The notes beneath the pieces are model-generated. The model made no database searches. It worked only from the letters and a program-made list of their open reading frames with translations, and was not told the DNA's origin. From IMG/VR virus record IMGVR_UViG_3300017752_002245, positions 39,167 to 103,166 of that record: DNA of 64,000 nt. One strand, given 5' to 3'. This DNA comes from a virus. The position numbers were made by a program, and so were the translations under genes. This document shows, piece by piece, positions 49,401 through 56,484 of this stretch (position 1 is its first letter; each line of letters begins with the position of its first letter).

Positions 49401-50318
49401 ATGTCTTTTGCAAACTTAAAAACCAATCGTACCGATGTGTCCAAACTGGCATCTGCCGCACAGGAAATGTCTGGTACAAAACAAACTAACAAATACGAAG
49501 ATACTCGTTTCTGGAAACCAACTGTTGATGACAGTGGTAACGGATATGCAGTTGTTCGTTTTCTTCCTGCCGCAGAAGGGTCAGAATTACCATGGGTAAG
49601 ATACTTTGACCATTTCTTTAAAGGGCCAACAGGTCAATGGTACGTTGAGAAGTCTCTGACTACTCTAGGTAACAATGACCCAGTGAGTGAATATAACTCA
49701 CGTCTTTGGAACACAGGTATCGATGAAGACAAAGAAACTGCACGTAGACAGAAGCGTAGACTTCACTATGTTGCAAACATCTTAGTTGTTAGTGACCCAT
49801 CTAATCCTACTAACGAAGGTAAAGTATTCCTTTATGACTTCGGTAAGAAAATCTTTGATAAGGTTATGGATAAGATGCAACCTGAATTTCCTGGCGAAGA
49901 ACCAATCAATCCATTTGACTTTTGGACTGGTGCGGATTTTCAACTGAAGATTCGTAATGTTGCGGGTTACAGAAACTATGATAAATCGGAGTTCAAAGTC
50001 GCTTCTGCATTGTTTGAAGGTGACGAAACTAAACTCGAAGCAACATACAATCAGTTACATGATTCAAGTGAGTTTGCTGATACTGGTTCATACAAATCTT
50101 ATGACGAACTGAAAAGTCGTTTAGAGGTTGTACTGGGTCAATCAACTGGGTCGGGTTCAACGGTAAAGAATGATTCTTTAACACAGACTGCGGAAGTAGT
50201 TGCTGCTAAAGAAAAAGAACCACAAGTTCTTGCATCTGCACCAGAACCTAATATCACAGCATCGACTGACGAAGATGATACTTTATCATACTTCGCAAAG
50301 TTAGCTGCTGAAGACTAA
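49401..50318 (+). CDS. 32: single-stranded DNA-binding protein gp32
   Basis: A 305-residue protein (T4: 301). MSFANLKTNRTDVSKLASAA is the cooperativity (LAST-like) N-terminus; DTRFWKPTVDDSGNGYAVVR then FLPAAEGSELPWVRYFDHFF and GQWYVEKSLTTLG form the OB fold. The T4 zinc-finger Cys/His set is absent, as there are no cysteines. The C-terminus is acidic (EDDTLSYFAKLAAED), the protein-interaction tail. It coats ssDNA in replication and recombination. CGGAG lies 8-9 nt upstream and a strong terminator follows. Confidence 0.93.
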   Translation: MSFANLKTNRTDVSKLASAAQEMSGTKQTNKYEDTRFWKPTVDDSGNGYAVVRFLPAAEGSELPWVRYFDHFFKGPTGQWYVEKSLTTLGNNDPVSEYNSRLWNTGIDEDKETARRQKRRLHYVANILVVSDPSNPTNEGKVFLYDFGKKIFDKVMDKMQPEFPGEEPINPFDFWTGADFQLKIRNVAGYRNYDKSEFKVASALFEGDETKLEATYNQLHDSSEFADTGSYKSYDELKSRLEVVLGQSTGSGSTVKNDSLTQTAEVVAAKEKEPQVLASAPEPNITASTDEDDTLSYFAKLAAED

Positions 50319-50340
50319 ACGTTTACTAGTAACGTTGGAA

Positions 50341-50367
50341 GGGGAGACTTCGGTCTCCCTTTTTTTT
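50341..50367 (+). terminator. rho-independent terminator after gene 32
   Basis: GGGAGAC-TTCG-GTCTCCC with a stable UUCG tetraloop followed by eight Ts. It separates gene 32 from the receptor-like gene 11 nt later. Confidence 0.93.
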
Positions 50368-50378
50368 AAGGAAAAATA

Positions 50379-51854
50379 ATGAAAAAAATAATATTAATAT
50401 TAGCGTTGATGTCATTTAACGTTAATGCAAATGAAATCGAAGAAGTTGTTGTAGTAGGTGCAAAAATATACCAAGGTGTTGCAGACCCTACCTCAGACAA
50501 CATATTAACAACAATCGAACCTACCAAACCATTCGTCCTTGGGGCATTTAATGGTCTTCAATTGTCTGGAACAGATACAAAACATACTGGTGTTTTTAAG
50601 AACGGTATCCCAGTAAATGACCCTAGTTCTGGATGGTATGACTTTGGTCAAGACCTATCAACTAATCAAAGGGTTACAATTATATCTGGTGCAAACAGTG
50701 TTAGATATGGTAGTGGTTCAATGGCAGGAGTTGTTCTATTAGAGGATGACTTTGGAAAAGGATTCTATACCACAGTATCGACAGATAAAACTAAGATGAT
50801 GGTAGAGCATGAATTCTTTCAAATCGCAACTTATCGTGGAACATCTGGTTCAGTTAAGACAGACAACGATGAAGTCGATTGGTATGAAAACAAGACATTT
50901 AAATTAGGACATGATATCTACAATCTAGAAGTTGTAGACTACTCGTATGATTATGACGGTTGTTATAATGAATACTTTGTATTGACTGACGATTGTAATG
51001 TTGAAGGTCAGAAGATTAATGTTTCAATTGACCATGATAGATTTACTCTAGGTCATACTACAAATGAATCAATCTATAATACTGGAACTGTAATTGAATC
51101 CGATAGAACTTATGGTGATATCCTTTTATATGATGACAATGGTCATGAACTAGGTGTCACTGCACAGAAAGAAACTTACGGTGAGAGAAAAAGATATACA
51201 AACGCTGCTTACTATATTTGGTCTAATGACAATGTAAGTCTTGGATATAGGTATGAAGAAGGTGAACGTATTGTAAGACTAGGATTAGAAAACAATGGAT
51301 ATAGATTCTCTATGGGTAATAGTTATCGACTACCTAATCTATACGAACAGTTTGGTGATTCTTGGGTATCAGCAAATCCTAACTTGTTACCAGAACAAGG
51401 ACGTGGAACTGAATTAGGATACAAAGGATTATCTCTGTATTACTATAAGTTTGATGAAGGAATAGATTTTGATATGAATGCTTATTCTTATATCAACACT
51501 GGTGAATATAGGTCTAGAGGTATTAGATTAGAAAAGAACATTGGTAAGGTATTTGTATATGGTGAGATTACAGATTCAGATAAACTAAGAGTTCCAAACT
51601 ATAGAACAAAGATTGCATATACAGACTATGGATTTACTATTGAGTATCTAGGAGAGTTTGATAAAGGTGTTGACTTTGATGGTAGACTAATTGACGATGT
51701 CAGTACATTTAATATCAGTTATAGTTTCACTAATGGTGCAATAGGTACTTATAAACTTGAGATAGAAGACGCATTAGATAACTCGTATGAGTATATTCCA
51801 GACTATGCGGCTGGTGGACGTATCTTTAGACTTAGTTGGAATCTTTTATGGTAA
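50379..51854 (+). CDS. TonB-dependent outer-membrane receptor-like protein
   Basis: A 491-residue protein with a signal peptide (cut after NVNA, residue 17), a TonB-box-like EEVVVVGA (21-28), a plug (NGLQLSGTDTKHTGVFKNG, NDPSSGWYDFG, GANSVRYGSGSMAGVV) closely resembling BtuB-type receptors, and a barrel with YRLPNLYEQFGDSWVSANPN and LLPEQGRGTELGYKG. It ends in Trp, as exported barrels do. The barrel (about 365 residues) is smaller than BtuB's (about 460). It follows the gene-32 terminator with AAGGA as ribosome site. It could mask the host receptor against superinfection or import a metal or vitamin. No promoter is obvious. Confidence 0.88.
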   Translation: MKKIILILALMSFNVNANEIEEVVVVGAKIYQGVADPTSDNILTTIEPTKPFVLGAFNGLQLSGTDTKHTGVFKNGIPVNDPSSGWYDFGQDLSTNQRVTIISGANSVRYGSGSMAGVVLLEDDFGKGFYTTVSTDKTKMMVEHEFFQIATYRGTSGSVKTDNDEVDWYENKTFKLGHDIYNLEVVDYSYDYDGCYNEYFVLTDDCNVEGQKINVSIDHDRFTLGHTTNESIYNTGTVIESDRTYGDILLYDDNGHELGVTAQKETYGERKRYTNAAYYIWSNDNVSLGYRYEEGERIVRLGLENNGYRFSMGNSYRLPNLYEQFGDSWVSANPNLLPEQGRGTELGYKGLSLYYYKFDEGIDFDMNAYSYINTGEYRSRGIRLEKNIGKVFVYGEITDSDKLRVPNYRTKIAYTDYGFTIEYLGEFDKGVDFDGRLIDDVSTFNISYSFTNGAIGTYKLEIEDALDNSYEYIPDYAAGGRIFRLSWNLLW

Positions 51855-52175
51855 AGGGTCAAATCCTATAGAAGTCCCACATCCACAGGATGATACTTCT
51901 CTAGGGTTTGTTATCTTGAAATACTCGTTAAGACCTTGCTTAGTCCAATCTAAAGTAGATTCTTCTAAGTAAGGTAATGACATCTCATCAATAACTATAG
52001 TAAACTTACCATAGTCAAAAGCAATATCATCGTCTTTAGACTCATCCGCATACTCAATAACATATTCAAAACCAACACATCCCCCTGAAGTAACACCAAG
52101 ACGTATCATCTTCATATGTCTGTCTTCAGTTCTCTGAATACATTTCTGTACAGCAGCGTCAGTCAATTCAATCAC
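51846..52175 (-). CDS. A-type iron-sulfur carrier (IscA/SufA/HesB family)
   Basis: A 109-residue protein of usual length. VTSGGCVGFEY (Cys33) and SSCGCGTSIGF (Cys97, Cys99) are the three conserved cysteines that bind and transfer Fe-S clusters. Its 3' end overlaps the receptor gene on the other strand by 9 nt, and its start overlaps the IscU gene by 4 nt, so the two Fe-S genes are co-transcribed. Confidence 0.92.
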   Translation of the reverse strand: MIELTDAAVQKCIQRTEDRHMKMIRLGVTSGGCVGFEYVIEYADESKDDDIAFDYGKFTIVIDEMSLPYLEESTLDWTKQGLNEYFKITNPREVSSCGCGTSIGFDPLP

Positions 52176-52594
52176 GGAAACATTGCCCGTTCGAATTTAT
52201 TATTTTTCTGTTCCCAATCTTCTACTGCTTTTTTTATAGAGTCTTCTGCGAGGACTGAACAGTGGAGTTTGATTGGAGGTAAGTCAAGAGCATCTGCAAT
52301 TTCTTTATCTTTAATCTGTTTTGCTTCGTCAATTGTTTTGCCTTTAAGTAAGTCAACGAACATTGAACTTGATGCAATCGCACTTCCGCATCCATAGGTT
52401 TTGAATTTGACATCTACTATCATCTCGTTTTCGTCTAGTTTCAATTGCAGTTTCATAACGTCTCCACATGCGGGAGCGCCTGCCATTCCTGTTGCAATGT
52501 CTGGGTCATTAGGGTCAAATCTACCAACACTAAATTGTTCTGGTGCATTTAATACACCCTCGAATCTGTCTATTACTTTTTGTGAGTATGCCAT
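52172..52594 (-). CDS. iscU: iron-sulfur cluster scaffold protein IscU
   Basis: A 140-residue protein. APACGDVMKLQL (Cys43, Asp45), KTYGCGSAIASSSM (Cys69) and LPPIKLHCSVLAED (Cys112, with the LPPxK chaperone-binding motif at 105-109) are all present. It assembles 2Fe-2S clusters for transfer by carriers such as SufA/IscA. It begins exactly where the tape-measure-like gene ends (1-nt overlap), so it is embedded in a baseplate operon. Intact residues argue for function. Confidence 0.93.
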   Translation of the reverse strand: MAYSQKVIDRFEGVLNAPEQFSVGRFDPNDPDIATGMAGAPACGDVMKLQLKLDENEMIVDVKFKTYGCGSAIASSSMFVDLLKGKTIDEAKQIKDKEIADALDLPPIKLHCSVLAEDSIKKAVEDWEQKNNKFERAMFP

Positions 52595-54276
52595 TATGCA
52601 ACCCTGTCTAAGTCATCTGTAGCGGGTGAAGCGTCACCATATACTGCTTGACTACTTGAGTTGGTTGTGTTAGTTGTTGTTGATGGTGCAATCACTGTAT
52701 TACCCGCAGATTGTTTTGCCTGTAATTCATCTAGTTTTGCTTGCAATTTCATTATACGTTCTTCCGTATACATTGCACCTTTACTACCACCCTTACCTTG
52801 TTCATTATACTTAACCATACGGTCTTGATTAAGTTTTAGGTGTCTCTTGTAACGTTCTTCTTCTGCCGCCATCATATCTTGTTCAGACTTAGGGGCTCTT
52901 TTTGTTTCTGTATAATTGAATCCGTCTTCGTCTGTACCTCGAACTTCATGGAAATCATCGTCTTGTGGTGGTGTAACAACTTGTTTTTCTACTTTAGGAA
53001 CTACTTTACCTTCTTTAATTTCTTTTACTTCTGGTTCTTCGTCACCACCAAATCCAAAGAATCCTGCTATTGAACTACCAATAGCTTTAAACTTCTGTTT
53101 GACAAATCCAGTAATACCACTAAAGATACTTTTGATACCCTCTATCAAATCTGACGCTAGGGTTGAGAACATGTTACCGTCTTTACCATCAAACAGAGAC
53201 ATGACTGCTCTGAATGGGAACATCAATCCATCAAAAATCATATCTTGGAATGAAAACTCAGCAAGTTTTTCTTTGAAGGAGTCGAATCCAAATAGACCCG
53301 CAACAAAACCAATTACCATTTTACCAAGGTCAAGTAAACCACCAATAAAACCAGATGTAATTCCCGCAAAGAAACCACTAATAGCGGCACTAATTTTTGC
53401 AAAGATTCCACCCTCAGTATCAGTGAACGCTTTGAATGAACCAATAAACCCATCAATGATACTAATGATTGCAACTGTAATCGGCCCACCTAAGAACTTA
53501 CCTATTCTTTTGAACACATTAAAGAATGGTTTAACGACTTCACCAAGTCGAGCAAAGATACTTCCCCCTTCAGATGCACCTTTTGTAATTGTTTTAAATG
53601 TCTCTCCCAGTTTAGAAAAATTCTTGAGTTGATTCCTTATGACATCTGAACTTAGAAAAAACGCTTTTATATTTCTACCGATAGATTTAAAAAAGTCACC
53701 TATCTTACCAAAGAACTCAAAGAACTTAGTTGAACCAGAACGAACACTAGCAATAACACCCTTAAACCTTTTTGCAATACTTTCTAGAGTTGTGGTAAAT
53801 CTACCAAACACTTTAAAGGTATCACCTTTTAAGATTTGTCCTGTTCCAGCTTTACGGAAGATATCTCCTAGTGCATCAAATAACATTGTAATTGGTTTGA
53901 TTACTCTGTTACTAAAGGCAGTTTTTATAAACTTTGGAGTTATTAATTTGAAAGAGTCTTTGATACCATCAAGAAAACCAACAACAAGTCCCGTAAGTGC
54001 CGCACCAATAGCACCAATTACTCCAAGGAAACCCATCCCCTTTGCATCACCTACCATCTGTCCAAATCTAGGTTGGTCGCCACCACTCTTTTCTTTCTTC
54101 TTTTCACGTTCCTTTTCAAGATTGTCGCCTGCCTGATTTGCCATAGATTTAAAGTATTGTGCAAAAGATTTATTCAGACTAGCAAGTTCGCTAATCTGTT
54201 TCTCGTCTCTTTTTTCACTTTTAATACCTTCAATCTGAACTGCTTCAGTGAGGTGTGATATGGTTAATTCTGCCAT
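52594..54276 (-). CDS. tape-measure/baseplate hub protein (gp29-like)
   Basis: A 560-residue protein close to T4 gp29 (590). It follows gp26/gp51 as in T4-like baseplate clusters, has many Gly/Phe/Ile-rich helical hydrophobic segments (GFLGVIGAIGAALTGLVVG, ISGFFAGITSGFIGG), a charged linker with HEVRGTDEDGFNYTET, and a coiled C-terminus. These are tape-measure traits. The N-terminus MAELTISHLTEAVQIEG is typical of phage tail proteins. I see no direct sequence match that proves gp29. Confidence 0.6.
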   Translation of the reverse strand: MAELTISHLTEAVQIEGIKSEKRDEKQISELASLNKSFAQYFKSMANQAGDNLEKEREKKKEKSGGDQPRFGQMVGDAKGMGFLGVIGAIGAALTGLVVGFLDGIKDSFKLITPKFIKTAFSNRVIKPITMLFDALGDIFRKAGTGQILKGDTFKVFGRFTTTLESIAKRFKGVIASVRSGSTKFFEFFGKIGDFFKSIGRNIKAFFLSSDVIRNQLKNFSKLGETFKTITKGASEGGSIFARLGEVVKPFFNVFKRIGKFLGGPITVAIISIIDGFIGSFKAFTDTEGGIFAKISAAISGFFAGITSGFIGGLLDLGKMVIGFVAGLFGFDSFKEKLAEFSFQDMIFDGLMFPFRAVMSLFDGKDGNMFSTLASDLIEGIKSIFSGITGFVKQKFKAIGSSIAGFFGFGGDEEPEVKEIKEGKVVPKVEKQVVTPPQDDDFHEVRGTDEDGFNYTETKRAPKSEQDMMAAEEERYKRHLKLNQDRMVKYNEQGKGGSKGAMYTEERIMKLQAKLDELQAKQSAGNTVIAPSTTTNTTNSSSQAVYGDASPATDDLDRVA

Positions 54277-54280
54277 TGTC

Positions 54281-54466
54281 TTATCCGTTTTGGTTTTTCA
54301 TTCGTTCTTCTTGTTCTTTAAGATATTCCTCTAGTAATACTAGGTAAATCTCCCTCTCCCATGGCATCATATGTTCTATGTCATACAATGAATAATTAAA
54401 GTGTTGCATTAACGCAAAGTTGGTCTTAAAATGATTGACCAAATTATCATGCGAGAGGCATATTAA
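54281..54466 (-). CDS. 51: gp51-like baseplate hub assembly ORF, probably expressed by -1 frameshift from gp26
   Basis: A 61-codon frame not starting with ATG: LICLSHDNLVNHFKTNFALM, QHFNYSLYDIEHM, then MPWEREIYLVLLEEYLKEQ, ending KNQNG. The MPWERExYLxLL motif and position are those of the short gp51-like protein of T4-like phages. The gp26 gene ends in GAT TTT TTT TAA; a -1 slip on the T-run (54465-54472) enters exactly this frame. The first in-frame Mets are 20-35 residues in. An upstream AGG-type start is not evident. Confidence 0.7.
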   Translation of the reverse strand, partial: LICLSHDNLVNHFKTNFALMQHFNYSLYDIEHMMPWEREIYLVLLEEYLKEQEERMKNQNG

Positions 54467-55170
54467 AAAAAATCTTGAAGACCCTCCAGAGTCACTTTAT
54501 TCTCGTGACCACATGTACATTTAAACTCTACTTCTTTTTTCATGACTGGTACAGTTTTTAGGTATTCACCAACCTTTGTAAACTGTATGTTTGTCATTGA
54601 ATCTATAAATTCATTCAGTTCTTTTTTACTTACGTCTGATACAAGATGATGTTCGTCTTCTGTCATGATTGCAACCATACAGTCTTCTAACATCATGAAT
54701 CCAAACTCCGCTTCAGAAACACCTTCACGGAAGTTCTTTACGAATCCATCATAAGTAGGATATCTCAGTTCAATAGAGATATCATCTGTAATCTCAACCA
54801 CATTGTTTGCATCTGATTTTGTAACTTCAAGAGACGATAAGTCAATATCAACCTCTGTCCTTAACTCACATTCTTCAGCCTCACATTTAAAGTGTAAGGT
54901 TGATGTCTCACCAACCGACTTACTACGAATCTGAGTGAACATGTATTCAACATCGAACGTTGCAAGGTCACTTGTTTTAATATCTTCATTCACACATGCG
55001 ACAACGGTATCGACCATTGCCCTCATTGCCTGTTTCTGGTCTTGCGACTCAAAAGCAGAGAGAAGAAGTTTCTCTTCTTTGACCAAATATGGTCTATATG
55101 TGACAACCTTTTCAGATGATGGGATTACCATCTCATACTTTAGATTATCATTTAACTTAGGTAGTGCCAT
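54463..55170 (-). CDS. 26: baseplate hub assembly protein gp26-like
   Basis: ATG 55170 (MALPKLNDNLKYEMVIPSSE) has GGAG 6 nt upstream; the ATG at 55182 overlaps that site. The 235-residue product matches the T4_baseplate family (PF12322-like) by TYRPYLVKEEKLLLSAFESQ, ISIELRYPTYDGF and FKCTCGHENKV. Cys pairs FKCEAEEC and KCTCGH may bind zinc. Its last codons form the T8 slippery run described for gp51. It is likely the chaperone for tape-measure assembly, as lambda G and GT are. Confidence 0.75.
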   Translation of the reverse strand: MALPKLNDNLKYEMVIPSSEKVVTYRPYLVKEEKLLLSAFESQDQKQAMRAMVDTVVACVNEDIKTSDLATFDVEYMFTQIRSKSVGETSTLHFKCEAEECELRTEVDIDLSSLEVTKSDANNVVEITDDISIELRYPTYDGFVKNFREGVSEAEFGFMMLEDCMVAIMTEDEHHLVSDVSKKELNEFIDSMTNIQFTKVGEYLKTVPVMKKEVEFKCTCGHENKVTLEGLQDFF

Positions 55171-55185
55171 TATATTCTCCAAATA

Positions 55186-55887
55186 TTATAAAAATTTCCT
55201 AATCAGTTCACCCGCAAGTCCTTCGACAAAATCGTTTCCTACACGGTCACCCTTTTTTGACTTCCAATTCTTATATGACAGTTGTACCGTCACTTCAAGT
55301 AATTGTCCGTCATCACTCAACTCAATTGCATTCAATGTTGTTGGGTATGCTTTATCTAGGAGTAACGTATATGTGATATCGTCACCGAACACCGCATTTA
55401 AATCAAACTCACCTTGTGCGAGGTCTAACGGGCCTAGTCTTGGTAATCTTCCTCTAATTGCAGAAGGAATTTTACCAGAGTCAAATAGTTTCTTTTTCTT
55501 TATAGGGAAAGAAATACCCTTTTTAATATGTTGAATAATAACAGGATGTGTGTAATCGTTGTAATATCCAACTTCTTTTGTTTCTGCATTTACTGCTTGT
55601 TCTTGCCACAGTTCAAAGTATTCTCTGATACCCATATCATTCAAACAATGGAACGTGAGTGTTACGTCATCTACTGCATAACCATATGCAACTTTAGTAA
55701 CATCAATACCCATTGGTCTTTCTGTAGAAAGAATTTGTCTGCCAGGCAATGACGCTGCTTTACATAACAAGTTTAAGTTACGTGCGTCACCTTTGATAGG
55801 TGGTAAGAAAATCTTATATAGACTTCCTAATGCGATTCCCCCGCCAGCACCTACAGATGATTTAAAATCGTCAATACGAATACTCAT
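55186..55887 (-). CDS. tail-tube-fold baseplate protein (gp54-like)
   Basis: A 233-residue protein with the tube-fold pattern of T4 gp19/gp54: LCKAASLPGRQILSTERPM near residue 42, then ITKVAYGYAVDDVTLTFHCL-type strands (here VTKVAYGYAVDDVTLTFHCL), and TLNAIELS before a VTVQLSYKNW strand. The baseplate-tube initiator gp54 fits its location between gp26 and structural genes; tail-tube-like alternatives cannot be excluded. A 1-nt overlap joins it to the gene upstream. Confidence 0.6.
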   Translation of the reverse strand: MSIRIDDFKSSVGAGGGIALGSLYKIFLPPIKGDARNLNLLCKAASLPGRQILSTERPMGIDVTKVAYGYAVDDVTLTFHCLNDMGIREYFELWQEQAVNAETKEVGYYNDYTHPVIIQHIKKGISFPIKKKKLFDSGKIPSAIRGRLPRLGPLDLAQGEFDLNAVFGDDITYTLLLDKAYPTTLNAIELSDDGQLLEVTVQLSYKNWKSKKGDRVGNDFVEGLAGELIRKFL

Positions 55888-56480
55888 TAGTCTTTACCTA
55901 TTGCCTGTCTTGAATCATAGAATACTTTCTGTGAGTTCGATTTACGGAACTGTGCAGTCGGTAAGAATGTTGCAATCTCCCACTCTGGAGCAGGAACTTC
56001 TGCAAACTTACTCTTGACATGTGAATTCAAGTAGTGTTTAAAACATGGTTTGTAGTATCGCAACTTTGCAATACCCTGTAATCTCTTGTAAGTAATATTA
56101 AACTTTGCATCGTCAGAGTTCTTACTGGACGCAACTTCCATCAATGCATCCAACATTTTTGCACGAAGGATAGGTGGAAGATAATGAAGATTGATTCCAT
56201 AGAATCCACCCTCTGCTGGCCCGACTACAATAATCAATGGGAATGCATCATAGTATGGAAGTTTATCTTTAGTCTTTGGGTCATAGAAAAACATCTGCAT
56301 AGAACCAATAATACCACGATTCGCTCTTTGTTTTATCTGGTCTTCTTTCATCAATGCTTCACGATTGATAGACCGCATGTTAGATGCTTTCTTTCTGAAC
56401 CATTCACGGGATTCTTTGGTACGGGGAGTAACTCCCGCACGGAATGCCTGTAATTCTAGTCTGTTGAATATATTACTCAT
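55887..56480 (-). CDS. conserved T4-like head/tail protein (possibly DNA end protector gp2-like)
   Basis: A 197-residue protein. MQMFFYDPKTKDKLPYYDAF and GGFYGINLHYLPPILRAKML, then PAPEWEIATFLPTAQFRK, are conserved blocks I associate with marine T4-like phages, where the protein is often named gp2-like, but I am not sure of that name. No ribosome site; TATAAATA-GAACT immediately precedes the ATG. It is likely a virion assembly protein. Confidence 0.55.
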   Translation of the reverse strand: MSNIFNRLELQAFRAGVTPRTKESREWFRKKASNMRSINREALMKEDQIKQRANRGIIGSMQMFFYDPKTKDKLPYYDAFPLIIVVGPAEGGFYGINLHYLPPILRAKMLDALMEVASSKNSDDAKFNITYKRLQGIAKLRYYKPCFKHYLNSHVKSKFAEVPAPEWEIATFLPTAQFRKSNSQKVFYDSRQAIGKD

Positions 56481-56484
56481 AGTT

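Noticed and set aside
49394-49401. TATAAATA overlapping the gp32 start codon
   Set aside because: A transcript from it would begin inside the gene; the sigma70-type promoter and ribosome site already explain expression.
50379-51854. TonB-receptor gene as host contamination
   Set aside because: It is flanked by gene 32 with its terminator and by minus-strand genes in a baseplate operon, overlaps the Fe-S carrier gene at the 3' end, and shows the same codon style, so a chimera is unlikely, though read coverage should be checked.
52916-54136. Long plus-strand frames opposite the tape-measure and baseplate genes
   Set aside because: They are mirror frames of the minus-strand genes, with low-complexity Ser/Pro/Ile content, no ribosome sites and no recognisable domains.
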